DNA of 11,416 nt, taken from the NCBI RefSeq assembly GCF_014859565.1, contig NZ_JACUUA010000111.1, forward strand, positions 1 to 11,416. The letters are read 5' to 3'. The notes under the pieces are model-generated. The model was not told the DNA's origin, did not search any database, and was given only the letters and a program-made list of their open reading frames with translations. A program made the position numbers and the translations under genes. The stretch's first letter is position 1. Every line of letters begins with the position of its first letter. This DNA comes from Marinospirillum sp. GTDB taxonomy: Bacteria; Pseudomonadota; Gammaproteobacteria; Pseudomonadales; Halomonadaceae. Below are positions 8,247-11,416 of this stretch, piece after piece.

Positions 8247-8372
8247 ATTCAAAGCCTTCAATCCGACAATTTCGCAGCCGCAGCGAAAACCCTGCCCAAC
8301 GCCGATCTAGAAGTACTCAAGACCCGCTTCATGAATCTTGGTATCCTGGAAGCCGATGCATTCCATTATTAA
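8238..8372 (+). pseudogene. Short coding-looking remnant or 44-aa ORF
   Basis: A frame from TTG 8238 to TAA 8370-8372 reads through the gap between tcdA and the next plus-strand gene. Its second half uses codons like the neighbouring genes and gives a protein-like sequence, NFAAAAKTLPNADLEVLKTR followed by FMNLGILEADAFHY and the stop. No ATG or convincing ribosome binding site precedes it. It may be the 3' remnant of a deleted gene or a very small protein. I do not recognise the family. Confidence 0.3.
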
Positions 8373-8453
8373 CCCGAGCTTGTCGCTTTCTGGGTGCCTC
8401 CTACAACAAAAAACTGCATACTTGTTTGCTTGTCCCAACTCCTGAGATCAGAC

Positions 8454-8957
8454 ATGTATAGATTACTCGCCACCCTTTTACTGACCCTGCTGCTGTCTGC
8501 CCCTGCTATTGCCACAGAGCTACCAAAACCTGAAGGGGCTGTACTGCTTAGCGTCAGCGGTAAAATCCGCTTCACCAACCAAGATGACACCGCTGTTTTT
8601 GACCTGGTTATGCTGGAATCCCTGCAGCAGAAAACCACTCGCACTCGCACTCCTTGGAGTGAAGACATCGACAGTTACACCGGCCCGCTGGGACGAGCAC
8701 TGATTCAGGCTGTTGGTGCAGAACAAGCCAGCATGATGAAAATCACCGCCTTGAACGACTTCAGTGCAGAAGTTCCGGTCAGTGATTTCATGAATTATGA
8801 CGTGATTTTTGCCTTGCAAAAGAATGAACGTTATCTGCGCATCCGTGATCGCGGCCCGTTATTCACCGTCTATCCATTTGATGCCCATCCAGAGCTCCAG
8901 ACTGCAATGCATTACAATCGATCCGTCTGGCAAGTCAAAGCGATCGAATTCTACTGA
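8454..8957 (+). CDS. Secreted SUOX/molybdopterin-fold-like protein without cysteine, 167 aa
   Basis: The product starts with a clear signal peptide, MYRLLATLLLTLLLSAPAIA, with likely cleavage after residue 20. I chose the ATG at 8454 for that reason; the frame is open to 8394, but the extra 20 residues would mask the signal. The mature part (about 147 residues) resembles proteins annotated as molybdopterin-dependent oxidoreductase, the sulfite-oxidase-like fold. It has LLSVSGKI (31-38), FDLVMLESL (49-57), TRTPW (64-68), YTGPLGRALI (75-84), ITALNDFSAEVPV (97-109), RIRDRGPLFTVYPFD (129-143) and RSVWQVKAIE (156-165). The whole protein has no cysteine, so the Mo-coordinating Cys of true enzymes is absent and I infer a non-catalytic, perhaps ligand- or partner-binding, periplasmic role. 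The histidine kinase gene starts eight bases after its stop, which suggests a functional pair. Confidence 0.85.
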   Translation: MYRLLATLLLTLLLSAPAIATELPKPEGAVLLSVSGKIRFTNQDDTAVFDLVMLESLQQKTTRTRTPWSEDIDSYTGPLGRALIQAVGAEQASMMKITALNDFSAEVPVSDFMNYDVIFALQKNERYLRIRDRGPLFTVYPFDAHPELQTAMHYNRSVWQVKAIEFY

Positions 8958-8965
8958 AGGTTTCC

Positions 8966-10363
8966 GTGTCCAGTTCTCCAGATAGGTCTACGATCCACAA
9001 ACAGCTGCGCCTCTGGTTATTACCCTTAATTGCCGGGCTATTCCTGATTGCTGCTTTAACCCTGTTATTCACACTGCAGAACCGGGAGCAAAAGTTCAAA
9101 ACAGCAGAACGTGATGATGCGCTATGGGCAGCCTACCAACTGGATCGTGAAAACCTCCGGTTCAACAGCCTGCTTAACCAGCACCGTATCAATCCGGATA
9201 AAGTTCACTGGCAGGAAGTCGAACTGCGTTTTGAGATACTTTACAGTCGGCTCAACCTGCTGCAACAAGGGCAGTTTGCACGGGTTTTTGGTGCAGAAAA
9301 TTACTCCTCGGAGCGTACCCAGCAAGCCATTCAGCTAATCGAAACCATGGATGACTACTTTATCCAGCAGCAAGCTCAAACCCCGGAGGGAATGATGCAG
9401 CTGCTGACACTCTCCCAGCAACTGCAACAACTGACCGACCCACTGGTGACCCATATGAAGGGAACCAGTACCCGCCTGACCACCGAACATCGCCAGCAGT
9501 TGCAGCAGTTATACCAGTATCTAGGCGGCCTGGTACTACTGCTGACCCTGACCATGAGCCTGATTATTCTGTTGTTGATCCGAAAAATGCTGGAGGCGCG
9601 CAAGGCACAACAGCAGGCGCAATTTATGGCAAAAGAGCTGAAAAAAACCGCACAACTGGCCGAGCAGGCCAGTCTTGCCAAATCAAATTTTCTTGCCACC
9701 ATGAGCCACGAAATTCGTACACCCATGAATGGCGTACTGGGTGTTACCGACTTGTTGCGGGAAACACCACTGACCCGTGAACAACACAAATACACCGATG
9801 CCATTTATAACAGTGCGGATGCACTGCTGAAGTTACTGAATGATCTGCTGGATATTTCCCGTCTGGAAGCTGGCAAACTGCTGCTTCACCCTAGCGAGGT
9901 GCAGCTTGGACAACTCCTGCAGGAGATCATGGATTTTTTTGCAGCCAGCCTTGGAGAAAAGCCAGTGGTTGTCAGCTGGACACTAGACCCACAAGCTAAT
10001 AACACCTATCAGATGGATGCAGGTCGCCTCAGACAGGTTCTGCTAAACCTGCTGGGTAATGCATTAAAGTTCACCGAGCAAGGTCGAGTGGAGCTGCTGG
10101 TCACCCAGCAGCCCCAGGGATTGAGGTTTGAGGTACACGATACTGGCCCTGGAATAAAACCCGAAGCCCAGCAACAATTATTTGAGATGTTCACCCAAGC
10201 CGACAGCAGCATTTCCCGCCGTTATGGGGGTGCCGGACTGGGGCTGTCCATCTGCAAACACATCGTTGAACAGATGCAGGGTGAAATTGGTGTCAGCAGC
10301 CAACCCGGTGTGGGCAGCTGCTTTTATTTCACCCTGCCGCTACAACCTCTGGCAACGGCCTGA
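8966..10363 (+). CDS. Membrane sensor histidine kinase, 465 aa
   Basis: This is a sensor kinase of two-component type. The start is GTG with GAAGG five bases upstream. Helix 1 is at about residues 15-37, a periplasmic region at 38-183 (largely helical, Gln/Leu-rich), and helix 2 at 184-206. A coiled-coil-like cytoplasmic linker follows (207-238), with no recognisable HAMP. The HisKA domain carries FLATMSHEIRTPMNGVLG (242-259) with phospho-acceptor His248. The ATPase domain has the N box with Asn361 and Asn365 (NLLGNALKFT), G1 DTGPGI (392-397), F box LFEMFTQAD (405-413) and G2 GGAGLGLSI (421-429). The SHEIRTPMNGV form is typical of kinases of hybrid type, yet there is no receiver or Hpt domain, and no response regulator gene is in the window. 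It is probably controlled by the secreted protein encoded just upstream. It converges with the DUF411 gene, three bases apart. Confidence 0.95.
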   Translation: MSSSPDRSTIHKQLRLWLLPLIAGLFLIAALTLLFTLQNREQKFKTAERDDALWAAYQLDRENLRFNSLLNQHRINPDKVHWQEVELRFEILYSRLNLLQQGQFARVFGAENYSSERTQQAIQLIETMDDYFIQQQAQTPEGMMQLLTLSQQLQQLTDPLVTHMKGTSTRLTTEHRQQLQQLYQYLGGLVLLLTLTMSLIILLLIRKMLEARKAQQQAQFMAKELKKTAQLAEQASLAKSNFLATMSHEIRTPMNGVLGVTDLLRETPLTREQHKYTDAIYNSADALLKLLNDLLDISRLEAGKLLLHPSEVQLGQLLQEIMDFFAASLGEKPVVVSWTLDPQANNTYQMDAGRLRQVLLNLLGNALKFTEQGRVELLVTQQPQGLRFEVHDTGPGIKPEAQQQLFEMFTQADSSISRRYGGAGLGLSICKHIVEQMQGEIGVSSQPGVGSCFYFTLPLQPLATA

Positions 10364-10366
10364 TGC

Positions 10367-10819
10367 TCACTGGGTATTGTATTCCGACCAGACGCTCTGC
10401 TGCTGCGTTTTTACGTCAAAACTCAGCACCTGATAAGCATCAACCCGCCCGGTTTCCATACCGGGTGAGCCATGCGGCATACCCGGCACGGCCAGCCCGG
10501 TGATCTTAGGGCGCTCACTGAGCAGCCGTTTGATATCCGCAGCAGGTACATGCCCCTCGATCAGATAACCCTCAATCACCGCGGTATGGCAGGATGCCAG
10601 TTGGGGTGGCATGCCCAGCTCCTGCTTTTTGCGATTCAGGTGAATCAAATCCACCGCCTCTACCTGAATGCCAGCCTCCCGGATGTGATCAATCCAGTCA
10701 TTGCAGCAACCACAGCTTTCCGACTTATAAACCGTCATGGTCTGCGCCAGCAGGGTGCCAGAAAATCCCAGCAATACCGCTGAGAGGCCTACTTGAAGCC
10801 AAGTTTTTTTAATGGACAT
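10367..10819 (-). CDS. DUF411 family periplasmic metal-binding protein, 150 aa
   Basis: This matches the DUF411 family, which is commonly found beside copper and other metal resistance genes; its biochemical role is not settled. A signal peptide covers about residues 1-25 (KKTWLQVGLSAVLLGFSGTL, then LA). The mature protein opens with TMTVYKSESCGCCNDW, containing Cys36, Cys38 and Cys39. It continues with LASCHTAVIEGYLIEGHVP (Cys77, His78, His90) and AVPGMPHGSPGME (Met114, His116, Met121), all plausible soft-metal ligands. A strong AAGGAGGTG ribosome site precedes the ATG; its GGAGG directly follows the TAA of the 45-residue gene. It is the last gene of the minus-strand copper operon. The periplasmic location is inferred from the signal peptide. 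Confidence 0.93.
   Translation of the reverse strand: MSIKKTWLQVGLSAVLLGFSGTLLAQTMTVYKSESCGCCNDWIDHIREAGIQVEAVDLIHLNRKKQELGMPPQLASCHTAVIEGYLIEGHVPAADIKRLLSERPKITGLAVPGMPHGSPGMETGRVDAYQVLSFDVKTQQQSVWSEYNTQ
10448..10465. repeat. 6-bp GC-rich inverted repeat inside the DUF411 gene
   Basis: CCCGGT (10448-10453) pairs exactly with ACCGGG (10460-10465) across a six-base loop. It lies about 85 bases past the kinase stop codon and might help stop plus-strand transcription. There is no T-tract on either strand, and it is within coding sequence, so it may have no role. Confidence 0.2.
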
Positions 10820-10830
10820 GCAGCACCTCC

Positions 10831-10968
10831 TTAGTTCATTTTTTTTCCAAACAGGTACTTGATCAGTGCGGCAATACTCAGCACAACCAGCAGTAACAGA
10901 CTGAAGCCCACCAGCGGCATCAACCAGCCCATCATGGCACCACCTTCCTGCATTGAATTCATCATCAT
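10831..10968 (-). CDS. Met-rich 45-aa single-pass membrane protein in the copper operon
   Basis: A complete 45-residue ORF fills the gap between the multicopper oxidase and DUF411 genes. It opens MMMNSMQEGGAMMGWLM, with seven Met in the first 17 residues. One membrane helix follows at about residues 15-38 (WLMPLVGFSLLLLVVLSIAA and LIKYLF), and the tail GKKMN is basic. A strong GGAGGT site comes directly after the oxidase stop codon and five bases before the first ATG. Its own TAA is followed at once by the GGAGGT of the DUF411 gene. The spacing and ribosome sites on both sides make translation very likely. Basic residues after the helix suggest a cytoplasmic C-terminus and an outward-facing Met-rich N-terminus, which could bind Cu(I). 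That is inference. I do not recognise a named family. Confidence 0.8.
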   Translation of the reverse strand: MMMNSMQEGGAMMGWLMPLVGFSLLLLVVLSIAALIKYLFGKKMN

Positions 10969-10978
10969 ATCGACCTCC

Positions 10979-11416
10979 TCACTTCACCAGAATACTGGCC
11001 ATCATGCCCAGCTCTTCGTGTTCAATGATGTGGCAGTGAAACATCCACTCTCCCGGCTGTTCAAACACCAGCCGGATTTTTTGGCGCTGGTTTGGCTTCA
11101 TGTTGATGGTATCCTGCCAGCTGCGGTAAGCCGGGGGTTGCCAGTTGCCAGTTGCGTCCTGTACTGCCACTACCTGAAACTGGGTGCCGTGTACGTGGAA
11201 GGGATGATCCATATGGGATTTGTTAAATACCTCCCACTCCTCCACCTGCCCGACTCGGCCTTCAAACATCACCCGTCCAGGTTGGAAGGTTTCGCCATTG
11301 ATCATAAAACGGATGGGAGGGCGGCCAGCCATCATCATGCCACCACCCATCATGCTGTGATCACCACCCATCATGCTGTGATCACCACCCATCATGCTGT
11401 GATCACCACCCATCAT
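10979..11416 (-). CDS. Multicopper oxidase, C-terminal part (cut by window edge)
   Basis: Only the last 145 codons are in the window; the gene continues past 11416, so the first Met here is not a start. The fragment is the third cupredoxin domain of a CueO/CopA-like multicopper oxidase, enzymes that in bacteria oxidise Cu(I) in the periplasm with O2. Copper ligands are complete for this domain: HPFHVHGTQF (His71, His74, His76 of the fragment) and FHCHIIEHEELGMM (His127, Cys128, His129, His133, axial Met138). PGEWMFHCHIIEH is the classic C-terminal signature. Before the domain lies a Met/His-rich stretch made of repeated MMGGDHS units and MMGGGMMMAG, a likely Cu(I)-binding loop. It is the first gene, as far as seen, of a minus-strand operon with the 45-residue and DUF411 genes. 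Whether it is CueO-, CopA- or SufI-like cannot be decided without the N-terminus. Confidence 0.93.
   Translation of the reverse strand: MMGGDHSMMGGDHSMMGGDHSMMGGGMMMAGRPPIRFMINGETFQPGRVMFEGRVGQVEEWEVFNKSHMDHPFHVHGTQFQVVAVQDATGNWQPPAYRSWQDTINMKPNQRQKIRLVFEQPGEWMFHCHIIEHEELGMMASILVK
11349..11416. repeat. 21-bp tandem repeat encoding MMGGDHS in the multicopper oxidase
   Basis: Three perfect copies of a 21-bp unit (ATCATGCTGTGATCACCACC plus C on the plus strand) occupy 11349-11369, 11370-11390 and 11391-11411. A fourth begins at 11412 and is cut by the window end. The unit is seven codons long, so copy changes keep the frame. It encodes Met-Met-Gly-Gly-Asp-His-Ser. Copies are identical at the DNA level, which points to recent duplication. 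Confidence 0.9.

Noticed and set aside
8966..10363. Hybrid histidine kinase with receiver domain
   Set aside because: The H box resembles hybrid kinases, but the protein ends right after the ATPase domain at residue 465.
11349..11416. CRISPR-like array at the right edge
   Set aside because: The 21-bp units are contiguous with no spacers and encode an in-frame repeat within the oxidase.

Overview
The window reads as the chromosome of a gammaproteobacterium. The core is the queA-tgt-yajC-secD-secF cluster in its classical order. The protein sequences are typical of gammaproteobacteria: SecD has 615 residues, the same as Escherichia coli, and the Tgt catalytic and zinc residues sit within two positions of the E. 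coli numbering. A TcdA-type tRNA enzyme and a copper-handling operon are nearby. A marine, Oceanospirillales-like or Alteromonadales-like lineage is my guess from the gene neighbourhood only; no rRNA or other strong phylogenetic marker is present.

Region 1 (1-1580, minus strand) is visibly AT-richer than the rest: bases 601-660 contain 21 G/C, against 33 in bases 2941-3000. It holds three co-oriented genes. In order of transcription they are a stand-alone GIY-YIG domain protein, an unrecognised acidic protein of 210 residues, and a 72-residue protein of unknown function. The last two are 13 bases apart and almost certainly co-transcribed. This looks like an accessory insertion beside the housekeeping cluster, but I see no integrase, att site or tRNA to prove it. 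Bases 1581-1845 hold no gene; they contain a plausible sigma70 promoter for queA and a short palindrome.

Region 2 (1879-7293, plus strand) is the core operon. QueA and Tgt are two enzymes of queuosine synthesis in tRNA. YajC, SecD and SecF form the accessory complex that drives late steps of Sec protein export. Downstream and convergent is tcdA (7407-8201, minus), for the cyclic form of t6A37 in tRNA. One base after the tcdA stop codon, a possible 58-residue ORF starts on the same strand and runs into the 3' end of secF.

Region 3 (8202-10363, plus strand) starts with a short coding-looking remnant (8238-8372). A two-gene unit follows: a secreted small protein with a sulfite-oxidase/molybdopterin-type fold but no cysteine, and, 8 bases later, a membrane histidine kinase with no receiver domain and no response regulator nearby. 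Their tight pairing suggests a periplasmic sensing module.

Region 4 (10367-11416, minus strand) is a copper/metal operon entered from the right edge. It contains the C-terminal part of a multicopper oxidase carrying a Met/His tandem repeat, a 45-residue Met-rich single-pass membrane protein, and a DUF411 metal-binding periplasmic protein. At both junctions the stop codon is followed directly by a GGAGGT ribosome binding site, so the three genes look tightly co-expressed. The operon converges on the kinase gene with only three bases between the stop codons.
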